NCBI GenBank assembly: GCA_037974665.1
Contig: CM075765.1
Span: 14,689,501 to 14,753,500 of the forward strand
DNA: 64,000 bases
Direction: 5' to 3'
DNA from: Ehretia macrophylla
Taxonomy: Eukaryota; Streptophyta; Magnoliopsida; Boraginales; Ehretiaceae
The notes under the pieces were generated by a model. The model made no database searches. It saw only the letters and a program-made list of their open reading frames with translations, and was not told where the DNA came from. This document shows positions 1 through 11,164 of the stretch, in pieces. Both the position numbers and the translations under genes were made by a program. Position 1 is the first letter of the stretch. Every line of letters starts with the position of its first letter.

Positions 1-2082
1 CTAAAAAAATATTCCCTTCAATTGCATGTATATTATCAATCAATAACGTAAAAACATGTATAGAATTAGTTGTAACATGATACATAAATTCAGCATTGTT
101 ATATGTCAATATTCATGTGGCATCATTTAATGGAATATTATTATTTATTTTCTTCAAATGGTCACATTCCTTAACATATAAGATGCCAAGTAACAAATAA
201 GTGTGGAGGATATATATCACTAGTATACATAATTAATAATTTATTAAAATAATGTGCTATGTAGTAAAGTGTATAAATCACGATCTACTCTTAATTAAGC
301 ATATGTAAAATCTGATGGCTTGGTTAATCAATGTCTGTTAACTAGTACTTATTTAGTATTCATCAAGAGACAAATCAAAATTCTAATGATCCATCCAATT
401 TGTATAACTTGGAATATCGATTTAGAGATCCTCCATTAGATTGAGTGGGTCTTTTGCATCTTTTGTACAAATTTTTTTTAGAATGAATAGAGTCACATGT
501 TTATTTAGTAAAAAAATGATCCATTGAAACAGTATAAAAATGAAAAACAAGATTGATTATGTTAGTTTCATAATTGTACAACTATTAGATACATGAAATA
601 ATCTTCAAAACTAAAATTCAAGCAAAATAAACACTACATAGCTACTAATTCGAATGAAAATGAGAGATCCAAATCATAAAAAAAATCTTAGAAACTAAAC
701 CAAAAGCAATATGATGGTACATTAAAAGTTAAAAAATGAGACTAATATCATATATATGTTTAAAATATCTGTCTTGGCTTCAAATCTACTTACATAAAAT
801 GATTAATTCAATTTTTTTTTAAAAAACTTAGAATATTAACTTATAAATCACTATCATATCATGTTTTGCGCGTAATTGATGATTTTCAAATTTTCTTCAA
901 AAAGGGAATTCTTTATCCCCGTGAAATCAATTTCCCCGAAATGGTTTCATTGTTCCAAAACAATATTCAACATGGCAAAACTTCAAAAGCTGAAGCAGTG
1001 GAAACAAAAGTTGTAAATTATGCAGCATAGATTGTACATCTTTATCTTTTCTTGTTTTAGAGGGTGAAGTGTACCAGACCCCCTTATACTTTAGCGAAAG
1101 TGCACAACACTCCCCTATAGTTCAAAAACTCCCTGAACTAGTCCCTATGTTTTTTAAAAGTGCACAACACCCCCCTATAGTTATAAAATCTGTCATATTT
1201 AACAGATTTTATAAAAAAAATGTAAATACCCTCATTTTTTTTTATTTCTCTCTTTTGTCATTTCCTCTTTTGTTTAGGCAAAAAAAAAAATAATTTGGTC
1301 AATTTATATAATTATTTAATGAATAAATTCGTTAAAAATAAAAAAAATATCACTTAACGCGTGTGAAGTACACTCTCCGTTAAATTTAACGAATTTTTTA
1401 ACTGTAGGAAGGTGTTGTGCACTTTTGAAAAACTACAAGAACTAACTCAGGGGATTTTTAAACTATAGGGGGGTGTTGTGCACTTTTGCTAAAGTACAAA
1501 AGGGTCTGATGCACTTCACCCTGTTTTAGATGAAAGGTTAATGAATGTGTGATCTTGCCTTGAGTTTTCTAAAACCAGATTTGCAGGCTCGCTTTACTAC
1601 ATGGTGTGCTAGGTTCCCTCCAGCGGAATCTCCGGTGAGATTCTGCCAACGTTCTACTCATTGTCGACAAAATTTAGTACGTCAAATCCATCGTTGTATT
1701 GACCAGGGTATTTATGCTCCGGTGCTAGACGATAATTGACAAAGATCACAATGGCTTGTATCTTCCTCGCAAAACGGCGACAAACGGCGTCGTAAGACCA
1801 GTAATCTGGGCTGAGATAAACGAAGCCACCACCGTGAAAGAAGAAAATAAGTTTGCGGGAGGCATCGACGGTGATGTCTGAAGATGTCACGCCTTTTATA
1901 AAGGTTTTGGATGTGGAAGGTGATTTAAATTCAACTAAATGGAGGAGACGTCGATTGACAGTGCCGTTGCGAAAGCGGGATACATAGGTAACGGCTGAAG
2001 CAATTGAGAGTGCAATACATGTCGTCCAAGGGAGAGCTAGTGTTGACAATGCTTCTGCTTTTTTGCTGCTTTGAGGCTCCAT
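1..2082 (-). pseudogene. CXE18-like carboxylesterase pseudogene (copy 1, left end cut by window)
   Basis: Exon 1 runs from the ATG at 2082 to a donor next to 1559. It aligns along its length with exon 1 of copies 2 and 3 and keeps the HGGGF oxyanion motif and the block [11 protein letters not shown]. It is broken: an in-frame deletion removes the strand before HGGGF (about 19 residues between DASRKL and FFHGGG). A second deletion with frameshift near 1630-1650 removes most of the segment around the nucleophile serine (the GDSAG region). The intron holds a Mutator-type element (1062-1521) and about 600 bases of AT-rich sequence (410-1010) absent from copy 2. The exon-2 acceptor is recognisable at 15/16, and the few exon-2 bases left in the window already contain a stop. 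Family: plant class of alpha/beta-hydrolase esterases (GID1/HSL-like). Loss of the catalytic serine region means no activity is expected. Confidence 0.85.
1062..1521. mobile_element. Mutator-type MITE with ~110-bp TIRs
   Basis: The ends GGGTGAAGTG and CACTTCACCC begin terminal inverted repeats of roughly 110 bp, each containing the block GTGCACAACAC twice. A perfect 9-bp duplication TGTTTTAGA flanks the element (1053-1061 and 1522-1530), as expected for the Mutator superfamily. The interior is AT-rich with no transposase. It sits in the intron of the copy 1 esterase pseudogene, and copies 2 and 3 lack it. Confidence 0.85.
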
Positions 2083-2120
2083 GCACGCCTGAGGTTTCAT
2101 GTATGTGTGCGTGTGTCAAA

Positions 2121-2543
2121 GGGAAAATCTCACATTTAGTTCTTATTATTTGTAAAGTGTTTAATTTAGTTTTTACTATTTAAAATATCTTAATTTAGTT
2201 TTTATTATTTCTTTAAAAATTTCAATTTCATCCCTATTATTTAAAGTTTTTAATTTCATCCTTATTATTTCCTAGAAAGTTTTAATTTCATCCCTATTAT
2301 TTTCAAAAAAATTTAAATTCATCCCTATTATTTCTCAAAAAATTTCAATTTAGTTCTTGGATAATAGGGACGAATTTAAAGCTTTAAGAAAACAATAGGG
2401 ACGAAATTGAAACTTTTTAAAAATAATAGGAACGAAGTTGAAACTTTTTAGAAAATAATAGAGACTAAATTGAGACATTTTAAACAATAAGGACTAAACT
2501 GAGACACTTTGCAAACAATAAGGACTAAATGTAAAATTTTCTC
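2121..2543. mobile_element. Foldback (long-TIR) element
   Basis: Two inverted arms of about 180-230 bp (2121-2348 and 2365-2543) are built of repeated units such as AATTTCATCCCTATTATTT. Ends are GGGAAAATCT and ATTTTCT. Flanks GTGTGTCAA and GTCTATCAA could be a decayed 9-bp duplication (7 of 9 match), so a Mutator-like origin is possible. It lies just upstream of the copy 1 pseudogene start, in what would have been its promoter. Confidence 0.6.
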
Positions 2544-2886
2544 GTCTATCAACTGTTAATGTTTAGGTAGTATAATATGTTGGAAATGATACGAAAAGCG
2601 GCAAAAGATTTATTGGATACGATTTAGAATTTATGAATCCTCATACTATAATTACAAGACTTTTCAAAATACGAATAGGCTGTTATCTTTACAAAGAGTT
2701 TCATTCTTCTTACTTTTCTCTGTTTTTTTTTCATTTTTGCCAAAACACCTTGACACTACATCTATTTATACTAGTAGCTAGCAATACAACGAGTCACATA
2801 CTAAATGCATCTAGGAAAGCTAAGAGACACATTATTAAATGTGAAGCTAGAAATACCAAAAGACACAAGCAAGAAACTAAAAGACT
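2544..2886. other. Unassigned spacer
   Basis: AT-rich sequence with no recognisable gene. A 111-residue open frame covers most of it but shows no family motif and runs into an LTR, so it is not called. Confidence 0.4.
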
Positions 2887-3070
2887 TGTGAGGGAAAATA
2901 ATTTTCTATGTTTCACTAGTTACACAGTAAATATTTATAATACAAGACTACCTATCTGTAACAAGTAACAACCAGATAAAGACTACAAGATTACGATTAC
3001 AAGAGTACATCCAAATAGAGTTTAAACATAACATAAACTCTAAAACCGAGATTATCGAAAACATTACTTA

Positions 3071-3304
3071 TCATGCCCCCTCAAGCGAAACCGGGTCATG
3101 AAGGTTGAGCTTGTGTCGAAGCATTGTAAACCGTTTAGTAGACAACCTTTTTGTCATTATATCTGCAATTTGATCAATAGAAGAGATAAAATGAACCTGC
3201 AACTGTCTAGCAGCCATATTTTCCCGAACAAAATGAACATCAATCTCGATATGTTTGGTTCGAGCATGAAAAATACTTATCGTGGAAAATACCAAATCTG
3301 TTAG
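3071..3304 (-). pseudogene. copia RNase H C-terminus fragment
   Basis: The minus-strand frame carries the copia RNase H tail signature KHIEIDVHFVREN, then DQIADIMTK and LRHKLNL, with the stop codon overlapping the LTR start as is usual for these elements. Only about the last 75 residues remain. The RNase H core upstream is missing, because at 3305 the coding switches to the plus strand. Confidence 0.85.
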
Positions 3305-4330
3305 AAATAGGGTCATTCGGCATTGCGTTGTCGGTATCGTTATGCTCCTTCCACAAACAACGCTGCTTCCACTCAGTACGCAGGGTTTCATCATCAAAAC
3401 TCTTCTCTTCCGCCTCTCTTACCTACCCCTCCTTCTCCCCGATCCTGGATTCTAGACTCAGGTGCTACGTCTCATATGACAAGTGATCCTACGTTGATTT
3501 AGTATATGCAACCTTATTCCTGGTCTGATCATGTTCTCGTGGGTAATGGTAAGCCTCTCAAAATTACTAATGTTGGTTATTCGTCTATTTCACATTCCTA
3601 TCGTAATTTTTCACTTAATTATATCCTTCACGTTCCTCAAATCACTCATAATCTGCTCTTTGTGTCTAAATTCACACGTGATAATAATGTCTCACTAGAG
3701 TGTTTTTCTTCTAAATGTATTGTCAAGGACCTCCGCACAGGGATGCCTCTCCTTCAAGGTCGTGCTGACTCCAATCTCTACAGCATTCCAGTTTTTCTAC
3801 CATCTGCGTCATGTTCCTCTTATGCATTCATTGTTACTAATGTCAAGGTTGATCTCTAGCATAGTCGGTTGGGCTACCCTTCAAAGCGTGTTTTATTATC
3901 TCTCAAGAATCAACAATCTTTAGATTTTTCAAATTTTTTCTTATCCAATAAATTATGTACTGCCTGTATGATGGGCAAAAGTCACAAATTACCAGTTAGA
4001 TCTTCTAGTCATATTTCTACTTTCCCATTTGACATAGTTCATTGTGATGTTTGGGACCCTGCACCCTTTAGTTCTTGTTTAGATTTTAGATATTTTGTTC
4101 CGTTTATCGACGATTTCAGTCGATACACTTGGTTGTATCATCTCCCTTCCTGATCCTGCCATATCCAAATTGGCAGATAAATCTGCTACCTCATCTACCT
4201 CATTTGCTTCTTCTGTTACTCCTGATGAGTGGTAGCGTCGCAACTCTCTCTGAGTCTCTCGTTCATCAGGCTATTGAATTCTCCATTGCTCGTGACCTTT
4301 GGGTCTCAGTAGAGGATTCGTTTCTTCATG
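3305..4330 (+). pseudogene. copia gag/protease/integrase fragments, inverted relative to the LTRs
   Basis: Plus-strand pieces in order. First comes the tail of a gag zinc knuckle (GHSALRCRYRYA, about 3312-3345). Then the protease active-site motif SWILDSGATSHMT (about 3440-3480), continuing through 3506-3859 with stops. Then the pre-integrase zinc region and start of integrase (HSRLGYPS, CTACMMGKSHK, FDIVHCDVWDPAP, FIDDFSRYTW) to about 4150. From about 4190 to 4330 a separate frame resembles the gag N-terminal region (LSESLVHQAI, ARDLWVSVEDSF). Gag following integrase is not the normal order, so the pieces are rearranged as well as inverted. Several stops and frameshifts are present. Confidence 0.75.
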
Positions 4331-4517
4331 GAAAATATTTTTCTATGTTTCACCAGTCATACAATACAATATTTATAATACAAGACTACCTATTTGTAAC
4401 AAGTAACAAACAGATAAAGACTACAAGATTACAATTACAAGAGTACATCTAAATAGAGTTTAAACATAACATAAACTCCAAAACCGAGATTATCGAAAAT
4501 ATCACTTATCAGAAACA

Positions 4518-5611
4518 TGACTAGATACAAAGTATCTACAATTAATCTTCTTTAGAATACTAAATGCCTTGTCTTTTCATTTCTCCAAGAGTTATTTTAG
4601 TTTTTGGTTTGCAATTTCTAACATGCCCCCTTAAACCAAAACCATCTTCATACCAAGTAATGCACTTAATTTCTTTAATGCCTCAATTGGTAGTGCCTTC
4701 GTAAAACTATCAGCAACTTGATCAGATGTATTGCAGTACTCCAATGAAATTGTTTTCTTCTTGATATGATCTCTCAAGAAGTGAAATTTGAGATCAATAT
4801 GCTTGCTTCTTCCTTGGTGCACTGGATTTTTGGACAATTCAATTGCAGACTTGTTATCAACAAAAATGAGAGTTGAATACTCATGTGGATGATTTAGTTC
4901 CTTCAATAAATTCCTCAACCATATTGCTTCACAGACCGCTGAGGACGATGTAACATATTCAGCTTCATATGACGACAATGCTACCACACTTTACTTCTTA
5001 GATATCCATGTAAAAGCAATCGATCCAAAGAAAAATACATAGCCAGTAGTGTTTTTCCTTTCGTCTTGATCACATCCCCAATCACTATCAGAATATCCAT
5101 GTAGGATACCTTCATCCTTGCAAGAATAAAATAAACCAAAGTCCAAGGTACCTTTGATATACCTCATAATTCTTTTTGCCGTGACCCAGTGAGATTCTTT
5201 TGGAGCTTCCATGTATCTGCTCAATAAACTAAAACCATAAACAATATCTGGCCTTGTGATTGTGAGGTATCACAAACTTCCAATTAAACTCTTGAAAAGG
5301 GTAGCATTCACACATTTTCCTTCTCTTTCTTTTGTTAATCGCAAACCTGGAGGAATAGGAATTTCAACAGGATTGCAATTCTTCATTCTGAATTTTTTAA
5401 GTAATTCAGTGGTATTCCTCTTTTGCGAAATGAATATGTCATCATCCTTTTGAGTCACCTCAATGCCAAGAAAGAAGGACATTAGCCCAGCATCAATCAG
5501 TAACTTGACTAGATACAAAGTATCTACAATTAATCTTCTTTAGAATACTAAATGCCTTGTCTCTTCATTTCTTCAAGAGTTATTTTAATTTTTGGTTTGC
5601 AATTTCCAACA
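4518..5611 (-). mobile_element. Ty1/copia derivative 2 with 106-bp LTRs
   Basis: Two direct 106-bp repeats (4518-4623 and 5506-5611) start TGTTRGAAATTGC and end TAGTCA on the minus strand and differ at about four positions. A purine tract AAGGGGGCA precedes the 3' LTR. Only the second half of pol remains between them. The 5' LTR joins RT coding directly, with no primer site or gag, so the interior is a deletion product. It lies 6 bp from copia derivative 1, in the same orientation. No target duplication was recognised. Confidence 0.75.
4631..5505 (-). pseudogene. copia RT C-terminus and RNase H
   Basis: Reading on the minus strand, 5505-5270 gives the RT segment with MSFFLGIEV and ISQKR. Then 5224-4991 gives the RT/RNase H connection ([28 protein letters not shown]-like TTGYVFF). 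Then 4987-4631 gives RNase H with SSYEAEYV, DNKSAIELSKNPV, RSKHIDLKFHFLRD and DQVADSFTKALP. The catalytic YVDD segment of RT is lost in the 5' deletion. Two stops interrupt the reading. It is non-functional. Confidence 0.85.
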
Positions 5612-5697
5612 TAATAATGCTGATATATCCCAATTTATAGTGGCCTGTACACACGTTAGTGTATAATAAAGACATTGGGTTAAGAATTAGGAAAATA

Positions 5698-5950
5698 CTT
5701 CAGTCTGAACGGTACACACTTTATATGAGGTGCTGACAGTTTGAACTAGGTCCATACTTCATTTGAGTTCCTTGACCATTGGAACTGAGCACTATTCAGT
5801 CTAGGTGTTCGAACTAGATCCACACTTTATTTGAGTTCCCTACCGTTCGAACTGAGCATTGTTCAATTTAGGTCCACACTTCATTTGAGGTCTCGACTAT
5901 TCGAACTAGGTCCGCACTTCATTTGAGATTTCGACCGTTCGAACTGAGGA
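5698..5950. repeat. Degenerate minisatellite
   Basis: At least five imperfect copies of a unit made of GTTCGAACTAGGTCC, CACTTCATTTGAG and CGACCGTTCGAACTGAG follow one another, with GTTCGAAC (itself palindromic) recurring. Spacing varies between about 35 and 65 bases. No coding potential was seen. The stretch 5612-5697 to its left shows nothing. Confidence 0.6.
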
Positions 5951-6314
5951 GTGGTGCTAGAAATTGTACCATGTAATAAATCTTGATCCAGTAGGAAAAA
6001 GATGTTTTCTAAGATTTTTGTTTTGGTAGAAAAAAACAAAAAAAGAGTAACTAACGGTTTAATTTACGTATTAATACTTCCTCGTCAGATTGCAGTAATC
6101 ACAGCATCTAAATGTTAAAGTTGGCCCTGGCAGGCTTGCAATTTGATGGCTCTTTTCGTTCAAACGAATTAGCTTTTTTATTTGATTTTACTTCTTGTGG
6201 GGGATAAAATATTGGAGAATGAAGAGGTGGTGTTGATTGGACAAAAGAGTTGAAAATGTAGAGGAGGAGTTTTTTGAAGAGTGGAATTATGTATGCAAAG
6301 GCTCATGTTGTGTC

Positions 6315-7112
6315 TGTTGGAAAATGTGACATGGATGAAGGAAGAATGAGAAATTTAGACTTAGAGATGATGATATGTGAGATATCATTTTTACTGTTTT
6401 GGACATTAAAGTTTCAATTTGCTGCAGAAATTGAAATCCAGAACATGAGAGTTATGAAATTAATTTCTTAGCATTAAAGAGAAACGTTTTAACGTTTTTC
6501 CTGAATCCATTTCAACGTTCCTGTGGCAATTCAAATGGTGTATTGATTACTCATTGATGTTCAGCATTATGGTGGTGTTGACTGCAAATTGAAGATGCAT
6601 TTCAAATCTCACAATGTTCCAAACATTTGGAATTGCATGCAACGTTCAGTTGTGAATTTCTTGGTGACATTTTCAGCTGAGCATTTATGAAAGTTATTAT
6701 GGTGATCAAATGCAAAGTCAACCCCAACCACTATATATATCTAGCACTTGTGCATTTTCAAAGAGAAGCTTGACTCACAAACAAATAGCATTCTTTCATT
6801 ACTTCATACGAGAGAGAGTTCAGGAACTGGTAAAGTTTCGTAGGTTGTTAAGATTTGTAATGTTGTTATCACAAGAAGTTAGATTGTTGTATTTTGAGAG
6901 ATTTATGAGAAGAGCCATTAGCACTAATATAGGTCACTATAAACTTTAAGGAGATTGTGTAAAACACAAGCCTCAATCTTCATATTCTGGTTTGAATTTA
7001 TATTTTCAGTTTTTTTATGGTTGTTGTAACAACTATATAGTACAATTATAATTCAATCTTTTGTCTTTATTTTTTGTGTATATGCACAAGTTACTATACT
7101 ATTTCACTAACA
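6315..7112 (+). mobile_element. Solo LTR (798 bp), copia type
   Basis: The element begins TGTTGGAAAATG and ends TTTCACTAACA, and is flanked by the exact 5-bp duplication GTGTC (6310-6314 and 7113-7117). The duplicated flanks in the other two array units (near 24260 and 32680) read straight across this point and are natural empty sites. A TATA-like stretch (TATATATAT, about 6730) followed by a transcript-leader-like region suggests plus orientation. A 79-residue frame at 6710-6949 lies inside it and is taken as non-coding. The internal region was lost by LTR-LTR recombination. Confidence 0.9.
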
Positions 7113-7177
7113 GTGTCTTATGTTTGTGTTTTATTGTGTTTGAGCAATGATTGTGATTATCTGTAAGTTGTGTATTA

Positions 7178-7226
7178 GGGTTGGTCTCCCATCTATCTGT
7201 GGGGGTTGGTCTCCCATCTATCTGTG
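7178..7226. repeat. 25-bp tandem duplication
   Basis: The unit GGGTTGGTCTCCCATCTATC plus four bases occurs twice in a row with a period of 25 bases, directly beside the hairpin MITE at 7242. Confidence 0.8.
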
Positions 7227-7241
7227 GCAAATTTGCCATAA

Positions 7242-7377
7242 ATGATGGGGACCATTGAATTTTTAAAAATCAAATCAATGTGAACCATAGGATGTTTACT
7301 TAATTTTTTATTATAAAAAATTAAGTAAACATCCTATGGTTCACATTGATTTTTAAAAATTCAATGGTCCCCATCAT
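7242..7377. mobile_element. Hairpin MITE, possibly PIF/Harbinger type
   Basis: Almost the whole 136-bp element is an inverted repeat (about 65-bp arms, a few bases of loop). It starts ATGATGGGGACC and ends GGTCCCCATCAT, flanked by TAA (7239-7241 and 7378-7380), the usual 3-bp target of PIF/Harbinger elements. A transcript across it would form a near-perfect hairpin. Confidence 0.75.
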
Positions 7378-7593
7378 TAATCTTATTAGATATAATGACT
7401 AAGTTACTCTTAACTATATTAAATAGACGCGGGACGTATAGTAAATATAATATGCGCTAGTTAGATGATGTGGGAATTTAGTTAGCGGAACCTGACTATT
7501 GGATTATCTGATAGAGCCTTACAACCAACTGGTAAACCTGTGAGTACAACAATACATCCCTACACATACATTAAGTCACTTAAGAAATGAATT

Positions 7594-7736
7594 ACAGAGT
7601 AGTAGAAAGTGGTACAGTTTAATCGTGCATGTTCACGGTCTTTAATATGTTACATACAATACGATTCCAGAACAGTAGAAAATGTTACAGTCTAATCGTG
7701 CATGTTCACAGTCTTTAATATGTTACATACAATACA
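7594..7736. repeat. 73-bp tandem duplication
   Basis: Two copies of a roughly 70-bp unit containing AATCGTGCATGTTCAC and TTAATATGTTACATAC follow each other with a period of 73 bases and few differences. The rest of 7380-8165 is AT-rich with no gene or named element recognised. Confidence 0.8.
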
Positions 7737-8164
7737 TTTTAAAGTTGAGTGCAAATAAAAATATCAAATTTCAAATGGAGCCTATTTTTGTCAATTTGCC
7801 CATTTCCATCAACAGCAAAACTGCCGTTGATGGATGGAAGAAGACTCCAGTATATTAGCAAGTCTCAAGTGTCAGTAGTCAATTATAATTAGCCAAAAAC
7901 CATAAAAAGAAAAAAGAAAGTTTCAGTAGTCAACTACTTGCATTGGCTAACATTCTGAAAAGGGAGAGGAGGGTTATGGTCGAAGAAAATTCTTGTTACC
8001 TCACATATGTAAGTAGCCTCCCAATAGTAAAATAAGATTATCTTATAGTTTTAATTAGATTAAGATATAGTTTTAATTTTGTCTTTCATATCATTCAATC
8101 GACTGAGCCAAAACTTGCTTGTACATATTAATCTTAAAATTTTGTGCTATCAATTGGCGTTGTC

Positions 8165-9876
8165 TATGAAAAATGTGACAAAAAGTCATGTCTCCGAAAT
8201 TATTTTCCAAGATCCACAGAGCACCATCAGAAGATTTTGTGATTAACCCTATGTTATGGACTAAACATTATGCGATTGAACTGACACTAGAAAGAATAAT
8301 TTTAGAAAAAATATTATTGTTGAAAATTGTTTCACATTTGCCTGATAATTTGTAAAAAATATTAGTAGACAAAGGAACATTTGGTAACATTCTTATAGAT
8401 CATGATGAGTCGGGTACCGTAAATTTTAACAAGCACTTTTAGCAAAATATATGGAGCTTTGACATTAAAATATATTTTTGGCTAGTAATTATTTTTATAA
8501 ATATTATCAATTCCACAACAAAACCACTTATACCTGATAATGCAAGGGAAGCCATCGAGAAGCCACTGAACATGGTGAATATTTTTGGCTTCACATTTTA
8601 CCTTCTTTTTTTTGCATCTGTATATGTGCAATTTTGGGAGTTAAACTAAAAACAACTTTTGACTTTTGGTCAAAACACGTTGATTCTTTATGTTTGTTTT
8701 CCTCCAAATTCCATGTTTTCTTAAAATCATGATTTGGAGTTTCAATGTCAACTCCCTTACTTGCATAATGGGTGTCTTGATCCTTTGTTATCACTATTGT
8801 GCACACAGTTTCATTGTCATTAGATTGTGTGGCAACATAAACCGACACTTATTAGTTTCTAATGAACTATGAAGAGGTGGAACAAAAGGCTTGGGATAGA
8901 TTAATTAGGAAAGTAAGAAGCAAAGGATTGAGCTACACGAAAGCCCTGATCCTAGGTGCTTGACTCCGTCATTGAAAGGGGATAAATTTACATGTGGATG
9001 TCGGATATTATTAATCTCACATGCAAGTGAAATCAACCTCTAAACATTCAGACGTATGGATGCAAACTTTTTCCTTATAGACGATCTTAAGTTTGATAAC
9101 TTATGAATCTTATTGGGGTTTTGTCTTTTACGGTAGAAATAAGTCGAGCAGATTCTAGAACTTGGGGGAAAAAAAAAGAATAAAAATCATGTAAGCTTCT
9201 TTCTCTGACCTTTTTAACCACTCATAGAAGAAAATCCAACTAATTCCTAAAAAAAAAAAAGAATTTAGAATTAGGTCCAATACTCAACTGAGTATATCCT
9301 AGAACCACTTCTCCAAACTGAATTAAGTAAAAGGCGGAATTAAGATTGAATAGTTTCTTCTACTTATCCCGAAGAGGGTAGTTTAGTGGTAAAAAAGAGA
9401 AATAGCACACTTGAATTTAAATTTTTTTAGTTATATATTAAATTCACACTTTTAACTAGTTGGATGTATGTGTTGGGGTGCACCGCTATACTTATAATTT
9501 ATTAGTTAGTAGTCGAGTTCCGCTAATTGAGTTATCACGTGAAAAAAAAAGAAAACGAAAACAACTTTTACCATTACTGCTTATTGGAAAAGCCCAAACA
9601 GGGATACGATTTATCTTCAAGACTTCAAATTTTAGAAGAGCTTGTTATGGAGTTTCAGAAGTTTTTAAAGATGATTTTATAAATAAAATTTGTGCAACAA
9701 ATAGATCTGAACTAGTTAATGGTTTCAGGAGATTGCCCTATGCGAATGAATGTTATCAGAGTTCTTCTCCAGTGTGGAAAATCGTAAATGTGTGGTTGTG
9801 ACATAGAGAGTGAATCCTACATATATGGGATCCACTTATTTTATTTTACAACTGTACTTTACGGTTTTCTCGCATA
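8165..9876. repeat. Duplicated block, unit A (partner 26203-27960)
   Basis: Sequence from TGTGACAAAAAGTCATG onward is collinear with 26203 onward in the next unit, at roughly 85-90 percent identity by eye. Both copies lack a conserved open frame. An 85-residue minus-strand frame at 8591-8848 and a 113-residue frame at 9460-9801 are broken in the partner copy, so neither is called. A decayed esterase exon (9080-9240) and a weak tRNA-like box A (TAGTTTAGTGG at 9379) lie inside. Confidence 0.75.
9080..9240 (-). pseudogene. Relic of CXE18-like exon 2
   Basis: On the minus strand about 9240-9200 encodes FYEWLKRSEKEAYM, matching [14 protein letters not shown] of the intact genes. After an A-rich gap, about 9160-9080 matches the coding of [13 protein letters not shown] and runs on to the position of the stop codon (ACTTAAGATCG against ACTTGAGATTG). 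The segment with the catalytic histidine (NMVHAFY) has been replaced by an A-rich tract. No exon 1 or intact frame accompanies it. Confidence 0.7.
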
Positions 9877-9879
9877 TAA

Positions 9880-10345
9880 GAGCATCTCCAATGGAGAGTT
9901 CTAAACACAAAAATTTACAAATTTGAAAATTTTTAGAGTCCTAGTCTCTAAAAAATATTATTAATAATTTAAATATACATGAAACTCATCACTTTTTACA
10001 ACTTTTGAGGCAAAATAGAAACTCGGTCTCTATTTTGATCAAATCTCTAAAAATTATTATTAATGATTTAAATATACATGAGACCCATTATTTTTTATAA
10101 TTTTTTAGGCAAAATAGAAACTCAATTTCTATTTTGATCAACAAATCCAGATTTCATATCAAATTTTGAGAAGAATTTGGTGTTGATCAAAATAGAAACC
10201 GAGCTTCTATTTTGCCTAAAAAATTATGAAAAATGATAGGTCTCATATATATTTAAATTATTAATAATAATTTTTAGAGATTAAATCTCTAAAAATTTCT
10301 AAATTTTGAAATTTTTGTATTTAAAATCCATCATTAGAGATGCTC
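9880..10345. mobile_element. MITE with 3-bp TAA duplication (PIF/Harbinger type)
   Basis: Ends GAGCATCTCC and AGAGATGCTC are inverted repeats, flanked by TAA (9877-9879 and 10346-10348). The interior is largely a further inverted repeat with recurring GCAAAATAGAAACTC and TCTAAAAATTATTATTAAT blocks. The duplicated unit at about 27955-27970 reads across the insertion point and lacks the 466 bp. Confidence 0.85.
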
Positions 10346-10348
10346 TAA

Positions 10349-11037
10349 GAAAATTCCATGTTATCAAAGTGACTATTGATATCAAGCACGTGTTGACCTT
10401 TCATCCAAGAAAAATCCCTATGGCTTCAGTGTCGCAGATCTTGCATACTGAATGCTGATCATGGACTTTATTTCACTTGAACCTACCACCCACTAACTAA
10501 CCATTGCAATCTTGCAAGTTGCAACCTTGAGATCTTATTTCGATTCGCAATGATGAATAGGATGAGTAACAACCGACACCTCATTAATCTGTGTACTTAT
10601 TTAAGTTTTGAGAATGAATCTACTCATAATATTAATAATATTATAAGTAAAATTTATTGATCATAAATTAATTATGATTTTATGATAAAATACTATTGAT
10701 AACTCATCATTATTAAATTTATCTCAATGTTACTACATTATTTTCGTTCCACTCCTCTCATATATTTTTAGATGACGTGAGAACTAAATTGGTAAAATCT
10801 GACCATTATCACAGAACTTGACTACCAACTAAAAAATCCTCAAATATAGTGAAGTGCTCCACACTGTATCAAATCAGTTAAAACGAAATTTCAAAATAGT
10901 ATGATTGTCAATTTTACCTGTACTACTACTGAATCATACTCCATCCCTATCATGTTCTTGGAATGACGATGCTACGATCCGACACACTAAAAGGCTTTAT
11001 TTATTTATTGCTAGCTTTAATGTACCCATCCCAATTC
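10349..11037. repeat. Duplicated block, unit A (partner 27970-28935)
   Basis: Collinear with the partner (shared CATGTTATCAAAGTGAC-like start, AAGGCTTTATTTATTTATT near the end). The partner carries an extra 301-bp insertion at 28297. No gene was seen in either copy. Confidence 0.7.
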
Positions 11038-11164
11038 CCAATGGGATTTTTCTTCTATGTCACAGCCACATGTCAACCAATTATGATAAGTAGGGTCATA
11101 ACATTGAGTAAAAATATCAACTTAGTCTTGATATGATCCCACCAAATATGTACAAAATTAACTA

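Larger units (their letters stand above)
2887..4511 (-). mobile_element. Ty1/copia derivative 1 with short LTRs and inverted interior
   Basis: A short LTR occurs at 2887-3073 (TGATAAGTAA on the minus strand, ending CTCACA) and again, slightly truncated, at 4332-4511. Next to the first copy a purine tract (CTTGAGGGGGCA on the minus strand) is a normal polypurine tract, followed by the end of RNase H in the same orientation. The remaining interior, 3305-4330, is coding on the opposite strand. No matching target duplication was found, so one or both ends are probably damaged. Confidence 0.7.

Noticed and set aside
5698..5950. Possible CRISPR-like array
   Set aside because: Units are degenerate, spacing is irregular and the context is plant nuclear DNA.
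6710..6949. 79-residue open frame
   Set aside because: It lies within a solo LTR, just after its TATA box, and shows no family motif.
8591..8848. 85-residue minus-strand frame as a gene
   Set aside because: The partner block at 26659-26880 has stops and indels in the same frame and no family motif was recognised.
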